Shown: positions 19,786-28,383 of the stretch, piece by piece
How positions within the stretch are numbered: position 1 is the first letter of the stretch
Layout: every line of letters begins with the position of its first letter
Assembly: GCA_947488655.1 (NCBI GenBank)
Contig: CANKZZ010000003.1
Coordinates: 124,001 to 188,000, forward strand
Source of the DNA: an uncultured Psychroserpens sp.
GTDB lineage: Bacteria; Bacteroidota; Bacteroidia; Flavobacteriales; Flavobacteriaceae
Length of the DNA stretch: 64,000 nucleotides
Reading direction: 5' to 3'
Translations under genes and position numbers: made by a program
The notes under the pieces: generated by a model
Seen by the model: the letters and a program-made list of their open reading frames with translations, nothing else
Databases searched by the model: none
What the model was told of the DNA's origin: nothing

Positions 19786-21134
19786 TGGACATACAAGAAA
19801 TACATAAAAAGTTAGACAAACAATGTCCAAGCGATTATAAGATAAATGAAATAATCCAATTTGCATATCCTTACAGACGAGTTCGTGTCAACGCAACGGT
19901 AAATAAATCACCAGAAAAATCAATTCAGCAAGTATATTCTGTTTTATTAAGAACAATAAAAGCAGGTTTTGATAAAGAGGAACAAATTGTTGATTTTTTA
20001 GGACTGAACAAAGAGGATTTTATTTTAAGAGAACTTTACTTTTTACGTGAAAGAGGTTTTGTGAATTTAACTTCAGGTAATTGGTTGGTAACAGAACAAG
20101 GAGAAGAATTTATAAAGGATAATAGCATTTTAAAAATCTTAGAAGAAGAAGAATTTGAATTTTTAATTGATGCAGTATCAAATCAAGCAATTCAAAAGAA
20201 TTTCAGATTATTTAGTGATAAAAACATTGAGAATAGATTAAATTCAGAGATAGACTATTCAATCAAAAATCCTGAATTACTAAAAAACAAGAACGAACAA
20301 CTTTCTGATATTTATAAAAGGGAAAATAATGGAAAAGCATATTTAGTTGATTATGATAGGTCAAACATTAAGTTTGATAAAAAGGAAAATCACGATTATT
20401 ATTTAATCGAATATATTCCAATAAAGGAAAAAGAAAGTGAATTAGAATCATATATTGAAATTAGAAATACAGATAAAGATGTTTCAAAAGAAAAACGCCT
20501 TTCAAAATCTCTATCTGAAAAATATCCAAGTATATTATATCAATTTACAACTTCTGACAGAACAAGTTTTGCGAAAATTCAAGAAGATAATAATAGTGAA
20601 CTATTAGAAGAGTTTAAAGTAACTGAAACCGAGAAAAAAATAACTGAAACGCAAACACTTTCGGTTTGGGAAACGCAAGATAAATTTGCAGAAGCATTAA
20701 AGACTGTTAAATCTAAAATATTAATAGAAAGTCCTTGGGTAAGACGTGCTACTTTAAAATATATAAGTAGTATTGAAAAAGCATTACAAAGAAGTGTATA
20801 TGTTATCATATTATATGGAATTGAAAGTAATGATGAACATCATTATGGAACAATTGAAAAACTGCGAAATTTAAAAAGTAAATACCAAAATAATTTTCAT
20901 TTAATACACTTACCTACTCATTTTGAAGAACAAGGAAACTATAAAATGACAGGAACACACAGAAAATTGATTATAAAAGACAATGATTATTACATACAAG
21001 GAAGTTTTAATTTCCTATCATTTAACAAAGAAAAAGGACAGAAAATAGCGAATGAGGAAAGTGTTTTAATCCCTAAAAATGTGGAAAAAAAATGGAAGGC
21101 GATTTTTAAAGAATATAAATTAGTAACTATTTAA
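19785..21134 (+). CDS. Winged-helix plus phospholipase D-like nuclease protein
   Basis: 449 residues. Residues about 30-110 look like a winged helix (IQQVYSVLLRTIKAGF...FLRERGFVNLTSGNWLVTEQG). The C-terminal part from about 290 is PLD-like: ILIESPWVRRATL, YVIILYGIES, then GTHRKLIIKDNDYYIQGSFN, which has the H-x-K-x4-D motif and the following G-S-x-N. Only one HKD half is visible, so it would act as a dimer. The start codon shares a base with the helicase stop, so the two proteins should be made in fixed ratio. A nuclease effector for the kinase-helicase is the natural inference. Confidence 0.75.
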   Translation: MDIQEIHKKLDKQCPSDYKINEIIQFAYPYRRVRVNATVNKSPEKSIQQVYSVLLRTIKAGFDKEEQIVDFLGLNKEDFILRELYFLRERGFVNLTSGNWLVTEQGEEFIKDNSILKILEEEEFEFLIDAVSNQAIQKNFRLFSDKNIENRLNSEIDYSIKNPELLKNKNEQLSDIYKRENNGKAYLVDYDRSNIKFDKKENHDYYLIEYIPIKEKESELESYIEIRNTDKDVSKEKRLSKSLSEKYPSILYQFTTSDRTSFAKIQEDNNSELLEEFKVTETEKKITETQTLSVWETQDKFAEALKTVKSKILIESPWVRRATLKYISSIEKALQRSVYVIILYGIESNDEHHYGTIEKLRNLKSKYQNNFHLIHLPTHFEEQGNYKMTGTHRKLIIKDNDYYIQGSFNFLSFNKEKGQKIANEESVLIPKNVEKKWKAIFKEYKLVTI

Positions 21135-21500
21135 TTCAAAATACAAATAACCCAACTCCCAGGAACCTACAACATCACAGGAAGCAATCAATACGAAATA
21201 GCAGCAACCTATAAAGGCACATTACAGTTAACACTAGACGAAAACAATAAAATAATTGCCAAATGGTTCATTAACAATAACCAAGAACAATTAGGTACTG
21301 GCTTTTTTAAAGATAATAAATTGGTCATTAATTTTAATAATAAAGGAGATGATGCCATTGTTTATAAAGGCGTCGTTGTTTATAAATGTATGACCAAAGA
21401 TGTTTTAGAAGGGTTTTGGTCTGAGAAACATGGCAATCCGTTGTTTTTAGGCACTGAGCGTTGTTTCAGGATTGGCACACAACAAGAGCTTGTTAACTAA
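21135..21500 (+). pseudogene. 5'-truncated reading frame of unknown family
   Basis: Immediately after the PLD gene stop, and in the same frame, 121 codons are open up to a TAA at 21498-21500. They have no usable start codon near the 5' end. The product would read LPGTYNITGSNQYEIAATYK and end ...GNPLFLGTERCFRIG, which looks like a normal folded beta-rich domain rather than noise. The first in-frame ATG is far inside. I read it as the 3' part of a gene whose 5' part was replaced when the kinase-helicase/PLD pair arrived. The family is not recognised. Confidence 0.6.
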
Positions 21501-21753
21501 TGTTTAGCTTCGGCATGACGCTATAGTAATCTGTTTTTAATTAGTTTCGTTAGTTAGTTGTATAATTTTGAAAGCCTTTATTATTAAGATACTTCAATAG
21601 CTTTTTTTTAATATCTCCCCTTGAAATAAGCTTCGATTTACCTTTGGTGAATCTTCGCTGTTGAGCTATACAATAGTGAAACCCACAAAACTACATTTTG
21701 TTGTTGGTTTTTTTTATGCGTCGCGCTGAAGCTAGCACCAGAGCGCATAGGCA
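21501..21753. other. Intergenic stretch between island and tRNA-Met
   Basis: No gene seen. It holds an inverted repeat: ttttttttatgc (about 21708-21719) can pair with gcataaaaaaa (about 21751-21761), and between the arms lies a smaller gcgct...agcgc pairing. No copy of the tRNA 3' end and no integrase remnant could be found by eye. Confidence 0.4.
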
Positions 21754-21783
21754 TAAAAAAACCCAGAACATTAGTTCTGGGTT
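21754..21783 (-). terminator. Terminator of tRNA-Met
   Basis: The 10-bp stem aacccagaac / gttctgggtt (21760-21769 with 21774-21783) has a 4-base loop. Read on the - strand it is followed by a run of T. It lies directly downstream of the tRNA gene. Confidence 0.8.
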
Positions 21784-21792
21784 TCTCTGCTG

Positions 21793-21866
21793 TAGCGAGA
21801 ACGAGATTTGAACTCGTGACCTCTGGGTTATGAATCCAACGCTCTAACCAACTGAGCTACCTCGCC
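21793..21866 (-). tRNA. tRNA-Met (CAT)
   Basis: On the - strand a 74-nt cloverleaf can be folded. It has acceptor GGCGAGG paired with TCTCGCT (two G-U pairs), the D-arm GCTCAGTTGGTTAGAGC, an anticodon arm with TTCATAA around CAT, and the T-arm ACGAG-TTCAAAT-CTCGT. A73 follows, and a CCA end is not encoded. The anticodon CAT together with the elongator-like acceptor fits tRNA-Met, although tRNA-Ile with modified CAT cannot be strictly excluded by eye. Confidence 0.9.
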
Positions 21867-22030
21867 ATTTTTATAACTTTGAGTAATCTATGATTACCTC
21901 TCCATTATGAGGGTGCAAATATAGAAACAAAATTATTGTGAGCAAACAATAAATGCGCAAAATATTTTTTTTCATTTTTAGTTTAAAACTCAACAATTAA
22001 TGTATATATTGACAACATAATATTAAACCT

Positions 22031-22423
22031 ATGGAAGACAAAGTTAAAATTGAGATGGAGTTCGTAATACACGCATCGCCTCAACTTTTATATCAATATA
22101 TATCAACACCTTCAGGACTGTCTGAGTGGTTTGCAGATAACGTGAACTCACGAGGAGAATTTTTTAAATTTATGTGGGATGGTAGTGAAGAAACTGCTAA
22201 ACTTTTAAGTAAAAAAAGTGGAGAACGTATTAAATTTAGATGGCTAGCAGATGACGAAGAAGGATCATCAAACTATTTCGAAATTAGAATTCAGGTTGAT
22301 GAAATTACCAAAGACGTTTCAATCATCGTTACTGATTTTGCTGAAGAAGATGAAATTGACGAAGTTAAAATGCTTTGGACTAATCAAATTTCAGATTTAA
22401 AACAAGTCTTAGGTTCTGCTTAG
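22031..22423 (+). CDS. START-like/SRPBCC domain protein
   Basis: 130 residues, a single AHSA1/SRPBCC-like fold. MEFVIHASPQLLYQYISTP is the first strand-helix pair, GLSEWFADNV the usual W-containing segment, and IKFRWLADDEEG the central strands. This compact START-like protein is common as a single gene in Flavobacteria; its ligand is unknown. It is divergent from tRNA-Met and followed by a terminator hairpin. Confidence 0.8.
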   Translation: MEDKVKIEMEFVIHASPQLLYQYISTPSGLSEWFADNVNSRGEFFKFMWDGSEETAKLLSKKSGERIKFRWLADDEEGSSNYFEIRIQVDEITKDVSIIVTDFAEEDEIDEVKMLWTNQISDLKQVLGSA

Positions 22424-22445
22424 GATTTTTAAAATTTTTATATTT

Positions 22446-22486
22446 GTCTCGACCCTTTATTAAAAGGATAATCGAGACTTTTTTTT
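22446..22486 (+). terminator. Hairpin with T-tract ending at the next start codon
   Basis: gtctcga (22446-22452) pairs with tcgagac (22472-22478), and inside it ccttt pairs with aaagg. Eight T follow (22479-22486), and the very next bases are the ATG of the aminotransferase gene. It has the form of a terminator for the SRPBCC gene, but its position could also let it act on the downstream gene. Confidence 0.75.
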
Positions 22487-23332
22487 ATGATAAATTTCAA
22501 CGGTAGTTTAATTGAAAATTCAACCTTTATTTCTGCGGAAAATAGAGGCTATAAATATGGTGATGCACTTTTTGAAACTTTAAAAGTTGTTCATGGTAAA
22601 ATCTTTTTTTGGGAAGATCATTATTTTAGACTTATGTCTTCAATGCGTATTATGCGAATGGAAATACCAATGAATTTTACGATGGAGTTTCTAGAGAAAG
22701 AAATTTTAAAAGTAATTAACGTTAACGGTCTTGCAAAATCATCTGCCAGAGTAAGACTCAATGTAGATAGAGGAGAAGGTGGTAAATATTTGCCAAAAAA
22801 TAAAGCTATAAGCTATTGTATTATTGTTGAAAAATCAGATAATGATTTCTACACCATGCCTAAAAATGATCATTTTACAGTAGATTTATATAAAGATTAT
22901 TTTGTGGCGCCTGGTTTGCTTTCTACTTTAAAAACTAATAATAAAGCTATTAATGTTTTAGGTAGTATCTATGCTCAAGAAAATTTATTAGATAATTGCC
23001 TTTTGCTTAATACTAATAAAAGTGTTGTTGAAGCGCTCAACGGAAATGTGTTTTTGATAAATGGAGAACACATTAAAACACCACCAATAGCAGATGGTTG
23101 TTTAAAAGGTATCATGAGAAAACAAATTATTGAGGTTATAGTAAACTCTGGTGATTACACTATAGAGGAAACGTCTATCTCTCCTTTTGAACTTCAAAAA
23201 GCAGATGAGTTATTTATAACTAATGTGATTGTTGGGATTCAGCCAATATTAAAATATCGTAAAAAATTATTTGGAACTAAAGTTTCCGAAGATATATTAA
23301 AACGCTTAAATATGAAGTTGAGGTTAGGCTAA
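22487..23332 (+). CDS. Class IV aminotransferase (branched-chain aminotransferase / aminodeoxychorismate lyase type)
   Basis: 281 residues, PLP fold type IV. GYKYGDALFETLKVVHGKIF is the typical N-terminal block, LLSTLKTNNK carries the PLP-binding Lys region, and VVEALNGNVFLINGEHIKTP is the conserved S/N-x-N-x-F segment. The product could be 4-amino-4-deoxychorismate lyase (folate) or a branched-chain/D-amino acid aminotransferase; the size and single-gene context do not decide. It is convergent with yqgE. Confidence 0.85.
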   Translation: MINFNGSLIENSTFISAENRGYKYGDALFETLKVVHGKIFFWEDHYFRLMSSMRIMRMEIPMNFTMEFLEKEILKVINVNGLAKSSARVRLNVDRGEGGKYLPKNKAISYCIIVEKSDNDFYTMPKNDHFTVDLYKDYFVAPGLLSTLKTNNKAINVLGSIYAQENLLDNCLLLNTNKSVVEALNGNVFLINGEHIKTPPIADGCLKGIMRKQIIEVIVNSGDYTIEETSISPFELQKADELFITNVIVGIQPILKYRKKLFGTKVSEDILKRLNMKLRLG

Positions 23333-23351
23333 ACTAAAGAAGGTGATACGC

Positions 23352-23912
23352 TTAATTATAACTTGGGTTTTCTGGTGCATTAGACCAAAGTGAATAATCG
23401 CCACCCAGTTCTAGCATTTTCTCTTTCCAGAAAGAATCGCAACATTTTTCTATAAGTTCGTTTTTATAAACATTCTCAGATACTATCCAGGCGTTAGACT
23501 CTAACTCATCGTCTAGTTGATTGGGTTCCCATCCAGAATAACCTAGAAAAAACCTGATATCTCTATCTGAGAGTTTACTGTCTTGTATAAGTTTGAGAAC
23601 AATTTCAAAATTGCCACCCCAAAACACACCATTAGATATTTCTATACTATCTGGTATAAGTTCTGGTACTTGATGTATAAAATACAAATTATCTTGTTCT
23701 ACAGGACCGCCATTATGAACTTTAAAATTAGCTTCGGTCTCAGGTATGAGATCATTAAGCGTATAATTTAAAGGCTTGTTTAAAATAAAACCAATAGAGC
23801 CTTCCTCATTATAATCGGCTAATAAAATAACAGACCTATTAAATGATAAGTCACCTATAATAGATGGCTCAGCAATTAAGAGATGTCCTTTTTCTGGTTT
23901 TGATATTATCAT
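23352..23912 (-). CDS. YqgE/AlgH family protein
   Basis: 186 residues, full family length. Signature segments are KGHLLIAEPSIIGDLSFNRS at the N-terminus, GSIGFILNKPLNYTLNDL, NGGPVEQDNLYFIH and FLGYSGWEPNQLDDEL. The family is conserved in bacteria but biochemically undefined. Transcribed towards the aminotransferase gene. Confidence 0.9.
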   Translation of the reverse strand: MIISKPEKGHLLIAEPSIIGDLSFNRSVILLADYNEEGSIGFILNKPLNYTLNDLIPETEANFKVHNGGPVEQDNLYFIHQVPELIPDSIEISNGVFWGGNFEIVLKLIQDSKLSDRDIRFFLGYSGWEPNQLDDELESNAWIVSENVYKNELIEKCCDSFWKEKMLELGGDYSLWSNAPENPSYN

Positions 23913-23992
23913 CTTGTGTGATTTCTTTACTAAATCTAAAACATATTTTGTTAATAACCAATTAAATGTGCAAAGACTATGCTTTTAAAAGC

Positions 23993-24020
23993 AAAAAGCC
24001 CACTTAAAAGTGAGCTTTTT
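23993..24020 (-). terminator. Terminator downstream of HU gene
   Basis: aaaaagcccactt and agtgagcttttt form a stem (one G-U) ending in T-rich sequence on the - strand. It is placed 22 bases after the HU stop. Confidence 0.75.
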
Positions 24021-24041
24021 GTATTCTATTTTAGTGTAATA

Positions 24042-24314
24042 CTAGTTTACAGCACTACTTAAATCAGATCCAGCTTTAAACTTTACTACGTTTTTCGCTT
24101 TGATTTGAATAGTTTTTCCTGTTTGAGGGTTTCTTCCTTCTCTTGCAGATCTTCTAGAAACTGACCAAGAACCAAATCCTACTAAAGATACTCTGTTACC
24201 TTTTTGTAAAGATCCTTCGATATCTACTAATAAAGAATCTAATGCTTTCTTAGCTGCTGCTTTTGTAATTCCAGCATTTTCAGCCATTCCGTTGATTAAA
24301 TCTGTTTTGTTCAT
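24042..24314 (-). CDS. hup: HU family DNA-binding protein
   Basis: 90 residues, exactly HU-sized. MNKTDLINGMAENAGITKAA is the N-terminal helix pair, GFGSWSVSRR the beta-arm base, and GRNPQTGKTI the DNA-intercalating arm tip with its Pro. It is the nucleoid protein that bends DNA non-specifically. It has its own promoter and terminator, so it is monocistronic. Confidence 0.95.
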   Translation of the reverse strand: MNKTDLINGMAENAGITKAAAKKALDSLLVDIEGSLQKGNRVSLVGFGSWSVSRRSAREGRNPQTGKTIQIKAKNVVKFKAGSDLSSAVN

Positions 24315-24376
24315 AAAATTATATTTTAAATTGTTAAAAAAATAGTTGGGTTAAACGTTATTGTTAAATCCGTATA

Positions 24377-24406
24377 CAAATTTATACGTAAAATCCATCT
24401 ACGCAA
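24377..24406 (-). promoter_or_regulatory. Flavobacterial-type promoter of HU gene
   Basis: On the - strand TTG (24406-24404), 19 bases, then TAAATTTG (24384-24377) fits the Bacteroidetes sigma-70 consensus TTG-N17-19-TAnnTTTG. It lies 63 bases before the HU start. Confidence 0.65.
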
Positions 24407-24511
24407 GTAATAGCAAGGGAAATGCTAATATTTGTTGATAACTTAGAGTATTTGTTAATAAAGGAATGCATTTCGTCGGATATTTTATTTATATCAATGT
24501 CTATAAGGGTT

Positions 24512-25465
24512 TTAGAGCATTTTTGCATTTTCAGCAAAATTATAACCGTTAAGTAATGATTTTATATCCATTTTTCGTTTTCCTGGTAGTTGTATTTCCT
24601 TAATATTTATGTAACCACCTCTAACAGCTACCTTTAACTCGTTTTTAGAAATATCTAGCGTACCATTAATCATATTATGGTCGATTGTTTCTTTTTCGAC
24701 CTTAAAAATTTTCACATTTAATTCTTCTTCACCATTAATCAATACACACCAAGCTGCAGGAAAAGGATTTAAACCTCTTATTTTATTATATATGGTGTCT
24801 ACATCTAAACTCCAATCAATTTTGCAATTGTCTTTATTAAGCTTGTATGCGGTTTTTAAATTTTCTGTTTTTGGCTGTATCGTTGTTTGTACCTCTCCAG
24901 CCTGTATGATGTCTACAGTTTTTATTACCAGAGCACTTCCTAAATTCATTAATTTATCATGTAGAGTGCCTACAGTTTCATCATCCTCAATAGCAATGGC
25001 TTCTTGTAAAATAATAGCTCCAGTATCTATCTTGTCATCTATAAAAAATGTGGTAACACCAGATACCTTTTCGCCATTAACAATAGCCCAATGTATAGGA
25101 GCTGCTCCTCTATAGTTAGGTAATAAAGAGGCATGTAAGTTAAAAGTGCCATAAGCAGGCATGTTCCAAACTACCTCAGGCAGCATCCTAAAAGCTACTA
25201 CAATATGAAGGTTAGCTTGTAAAGCTTCTAGTTCTTTTATAAAATCTGGATGCTTTAAATTAGTTGGTTGTAAAACGGTTAAACCATTTTTGACAGCATA
25301 TTTTTTTACTGCAGATTCATTTAATTTGCGACCACGTCCTGCTGGCTTATCTGGCGCAGTTATAACACCTACAACATCATATTTTTGATCAACTAAAGCG
25401 CTTAATGTGGCAACAGCAAAATCTGGTGTGCCCATAAATATGATTTTTAAAGAATCTCTTTTCAT
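24512..25465 (-). CDS. fmt: Methionyl-tRNA formyltransferase
   Basis: 317 residues, normal length. GTPDFAVATLSAL opens the formyl-folate binding fold, and NLHASLLPNYRGAAPIHWAI is the conserved active-site block with the catalytic Asn/His. The C-terminal OB-like tRNA-binding domain follows (ending KSLLNGYNFAENAKML). It formylates initiator Met-tRNA. Its ATG overlaps the recQ stop (ATGA), so the two are translationally coupled. Confidence 0.95.
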   Translation of the reverse strand: MKRDSLKIIFMGTPDFAVATLSALVDQKYDVVGVITAPDKPAGRGRKLNESAVKKYAVKNGLTVLQPTNLKHPDFIKELEALQANLHIVVAFRMLPEVVWNMPAYGTFNLHASLLPNYRGAAPIHWAIVNGEKVSGVTTFFIDDKIDTGAIILQEAIAIEDDETVGTLHDKLMNLGSALVIKTVDIIQAGEVQTTIQPKTENLKTAYKLNKDNCKIDWSLDVDTIYNKIRGLNPFPAAWCVLINGEEELNVKIFKVEKETIDHNMINGTLDISKNELKVAVRGGYINIKEIQLPGKRKMDIKSLLNGYNFAENAKML

Positions 25466-27366
25466 TTTGTTTTTATTTTATAGCTGTTTCCAGCAGTCAT
25501 TTCTATAACATCATCTTCTAATAAAGATTGCAAACTTTTAAAAATAGCTTGTTTTGTAAAAGGCAATTGTTGTAATAAATCTCTAGAACTCATTGGTTGT
25601 TTCTCTAAAGTTAAAATGAGTTGTGTTGTTATAGTTTTTAAATCTTTTTTTTCTTCGGAAATGTTATCACTCACACAAACTGAGCAAATACCACAATTTA
25701 TCTCTGTTGTTTCTCCAAAATAATGTAATAGTTGCCTGTTTTTGCAAATATCATCTGTTGCTATGTATTGTAATACAGCATTTACTTGGTGCTGCTTTAA
25801 TAATTGTTGGCGCTCAACAACATTAGCTATTCTATTAATAGTTTTATCGTCTTCTCTTGGTTGCAAAAATAAAACCTCAGAGTCTGTATTAGAATATAAG
25901 AAATCTACTATGCCATCTTTATGTAATTGATGTAAAATAGCAATAATTTGCTTTTCTGGCACAGTTGATTTGTCTGATACTAGAGACAAGTTAATGGCAA
26001 GTTGATGCTCAAAAATGCCACCATAAGTTCTTAAAATAGTTTTTACAACTATATTGTATTGTGAGTGCGTTTCTAAATAAGAAAACATACTAGCATTACT
26101 TACTATAAATTGTAATTTTGTTTTATAATTAAATTGTTGAGATAATTTAATTACACTATTTCTATCTAGTAATTGTAAGGCATTAAAAGTCTTAGAACTT
26201 TTAAAGTTATACGCCTTACAAAAATCGCTAAAATTAAATAAGTGCGTGGTTTGCTCACCTTCTCCATATGAGATTTGAAAATAGTTGCACAGTTTTCTAT
26301 AGGTTAATTTTAATTCATCTATAGAAGGTAAACTCTTTATAAATTGATTTTTTAAAACCTGCTCATCTGCCTTATTGGTTAATAATATCGCGTAAGCATT
26401 CTCGTTATTTCGTCCTGCGCGACCTGCTTCTTGGTAATAACTTTCTAGACTTTCTGGTAAATTAACGTGTATTACGGTTTTTACATTTGGTTTATCAATA
26501 CCCATACCAAATGCTGTTGTAGCAACCATAATCTCTTTTTGATCATTCATCCATTGGTTGAGACGCTCATGTTTATCTTTTGTTGGTATGCCACCATGAA
26601 AAAATGTTGAGCTAAATCCCTTTTTCTCTAACACATTATGAATTGCGATACTCATCTTTCGGCTTCTTACATAAATTATTGAAGCGCCTTTGTGAAGCTT
26701 TAGCTGTTGCTCTAAGTCGTATAATTTATCTTCGCTATGCAACACCTGGTAAGATATGTTTGGCCTCGTAAAAGAGGCTTTAAAAATCTTTGGTGCAATA
26801 AAATCTAGTTCTTTAATAGTTTCATCAATAACCTCTGGTTTTGCAGTTGCAGTTAATGCAATAACATTTACATGCGGTTGCAATTGTCTTAAAACGGTAA
26901 TGTTTTTATAAGCAGGTCTAAAATCATTTCCCCATTGGCTAATGCAATGTGCTTCGTCCACAGCTATAAGATTGACGTTCATTTGCTCAATACGTTGCTT
27001 TACAATATCTTGTTGTAAACGCTCTGGAGAGAGGTATAAAAACTTATAATTTCCGTAGATACAATTATCAAGCAGTGTGTCTAACTCGCTATATTTAATT
27101 CCGCTGGTAATTGCCATTGCTTTAATTCCTTTATTTTTAAGACTATTAACTTGGTCTTTCATTAAAGCAACTAAAGGGGAAACAACAATACATATACCGT
27201 CTTTAATAAGCGCAGGGATTTGAAAACATATAGATTTTCCGCCACCTGTTGGTAGTAGTGCAAAGGTGTCATTATTCTCTAAAACCGAATTAATAATTTC
27301 TTCTTGATAAGGTCTAAAAGAAGTATGTTGCCAGTACTGCTCTAATATGTTTATAGGATGGACCAT
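25462..27366 (-). CDS. recQ: ATP-dependent DNA helicase RecQ
   Basis: 634 residues. LLPTGGGKSICFQ (Walker A), DEAHCISQWG (motif II plus RecQ aromatic loop) and YYQEAGRAGR (motif VI) are intact. The zinc-binding part has CKNRQLLHYFG followed by CGICSVC. A wHTH-like RQC region ends the protein, and no long HRDC domain follows. It works in recombination repair and fork restart. It forms an operon with the upstream ATPase gene (1-base gap) and fmt (overlap). Confidence 0.95.
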   Translation of the reverse strand: MVHPINILEQYWQHTSFRPYQEEIINSVLENNDTFALLPTGGGKSICFQIPALIKDGICIVVSPLVALMKDQVNSLKNKGIKAMAITSGIKYSELDTLLDNCIYGNYKFLYLSPERLQQDIVKQRIEQMNVNLIAVDEAHCISQWGNDFRPAYKNITVLRQLQPHVNVIALTATAKPEVIDETIKELDFIAPKIFKASFTRPNISYQVLHSEDKLYDLEQQLKLHKGASIIYVRSRKMSIAIHNVLEKKGFSSTFFHGGIPTKDKHERLNQWMNDQKEIMVATTAFGMGIDKPNVKTVIHVNLPESLESYYQEAGRAGRNNENAYAILLTNKADEQVLKNQFIKSLPSIDELKLTYRKLCNYFQISYGEGEQTTHLFNFSDFCKAYNFKSSKTFNALQLLDRNSVIKLSQQFNYKTKLQFIVSNASMFSYLETHSQYNIVVKTILRTYGGIFEHQLAINLSLVSDKSTVPEKQIIAILHQLHKDGIVDFLYSNTDSEVLFLQPREDDKTINRIANVVERQQLLKQHQVNAVLQYIATDDICKNRQLLHYFGETTEINCGICSVCVSDNISEEKKDLKTITTQLILTLEKQPMSSRDLLQQLPFTKQAIFKSLQSLLEDDVIEMTAGNSYKIKTK

Positions 27367-27367
27367 T

Positions 27368-27907
27368 TTATAACTTAAAATGGTCTAATATAAAATGTGC
27401 TCTATTAGCAATAGTATCAAATGGTACATCAATTAATTCATAACCAAAACGCTTGTAAGTATCTAATAATGAGTGATGAATTTCAACTGCTTGATCAAAA
27501 TTCTCGTAACGCTCACTATCGCTAACAAAAATTTCTTGCCAAGGTGCTAAGACAAACACTTTGTCATAAATATGCGTTTTGCACGTATCTGTAAAATGTT
27601 GCGGGTAATCGCTTTTAACATAATCCATATATGCCAAAACGTCTGGCAGACCTCTATCTATAAAAACAAGATTTGTATCTAGAGTTTCTGCATCTTTAAA
27701 CTGCTGCGTTCTAGCTTTTAAAAGCAGCTCGCTAAATAGAAGAGGTTTGGTTAAAAATAATTGCTCTACGCCATCCTTTCTAGCGTCTAGAGTAACTTGT
27801 CTCGATACTTCTTCAAAGCATGTGAAGTCTCTAGAAATTAGTTCGTTTATAATAGATGATTTTCCTGTTCCTGGACCACCTGTAATAACTATTCGTTTTG
27901 TGTTCAA
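27368..27907 (-). CDS. AAA_28-type P-loop ATPase/kinase-like protein
   Basis: 179 residues. ITGGPGTGKSSIINEL is the Walker A, VFIDRGLPDVLAYMDYV the Walker B-like strand with a conserved D-R-G-x-x-D, and APWQEIFVSDSERYENFDQA a lid region. This is the small NadR/Ttd14-like family often annotated as ATPase or predicted kinase; the substrate is unknown. First gene of the recQ-fmt operon. Confidence 0.8.
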   Translation of the reverse strand: MNTKRIVITGGPGTGKSSIINELISRDFTCFEEVSRQVTLDARKDGVEQLFLTKPLLFSELLLKARTQQFKDAETLDTNLVFIDRGLPDVLAYMDYVKSDYPQHFTDTCKTHIYDKVFVLAPWQEIFVSDSERYENFDQAVEIHHSLLDTYKRFGYELIDVPFDTIANRAHFILDHFKL

Positions 27908-27971
27908 TTTGGCAAGGTTTTGGTTGTAAAATTAATCAATAATTACTGAGACCAAAATACAAAGTAAAATG

Positions 27972-27979
27972 TATCTTTG
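27972..27979 (+). promoter_or_regulatory. Possible -7 box of the DUF493 gene
   Basis: TATCTTTG fits TAnnTTTG and lies 20 bases before the ATG at 28000. No clear TTG occurs 17-19 bases upstream, so the call is tentative. Confidence 0.35.
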
Positions 27980-27999
27980 TTTCCGAAGAAAAAAAAGCT

Positions 28000-28293
28000 A
28001 TGAGTACACCAAAAAAAACAGAAGAATTTTATAATAAATTAAGAACTCAATTGACCGAAACTGCTACTTGGCCAGCAGAGTATTTATATAAATTTATAGT
28101 ACCAACAGACGCTTCAAAAATTAAGCAAGTAGAAGATTTGTTTGATAATTTGGGTGCTGTGATTTCTACTAAAGAATCTGGTAAAGGAACTTACACAAGT
28201 ATTTCTATAAATTTACAAATGAAAGATCCAGATGCAGTTATTACTAAGTACAAAGAAGTTGCAGATCAGGTAGAAGGTGTTATTTCTTTGTAA
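28000..28293 (+). CDS. DUF493 (YbeD-like) family protein
   Basis: 97 residues. YLYKFIVPTDASKIKQVEDL and GTYTSISINLQMKDPDAVI give the beta-alpha-beta fold of DUF493, a small regulatory-type domain with an ACT-like topology. Divergent from the recQ operon. It precedes the DUF4290-murA pair and may be expressed with them. Confidence 0.85.
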   Translation: MSTPKKTEEFYNKLRTQLTETATWPAEYLYKFIVPTDASKIKQVEDLFDNLGAVISTKESGKGTYTSISINLQMKDPDAVITKYKEVADQVEGVISL

Positions 28294-28383
28294 AAAAGAA
28301 CCTGAGATAACTATTTTTTTGTATTTTGCACTCATGCAGAAATACTTCATGCATGACACACAAATACTACACAAACTTATATT

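Noticed and set aside
16471-21134. DISARM or BREX system
   Set aside because: The DUF1998 proteins, PglX-type methylase, PglZ and BrxC-like ATPase that define those systems are absent; only the generic kinase, helicase and PLD parts are shared.
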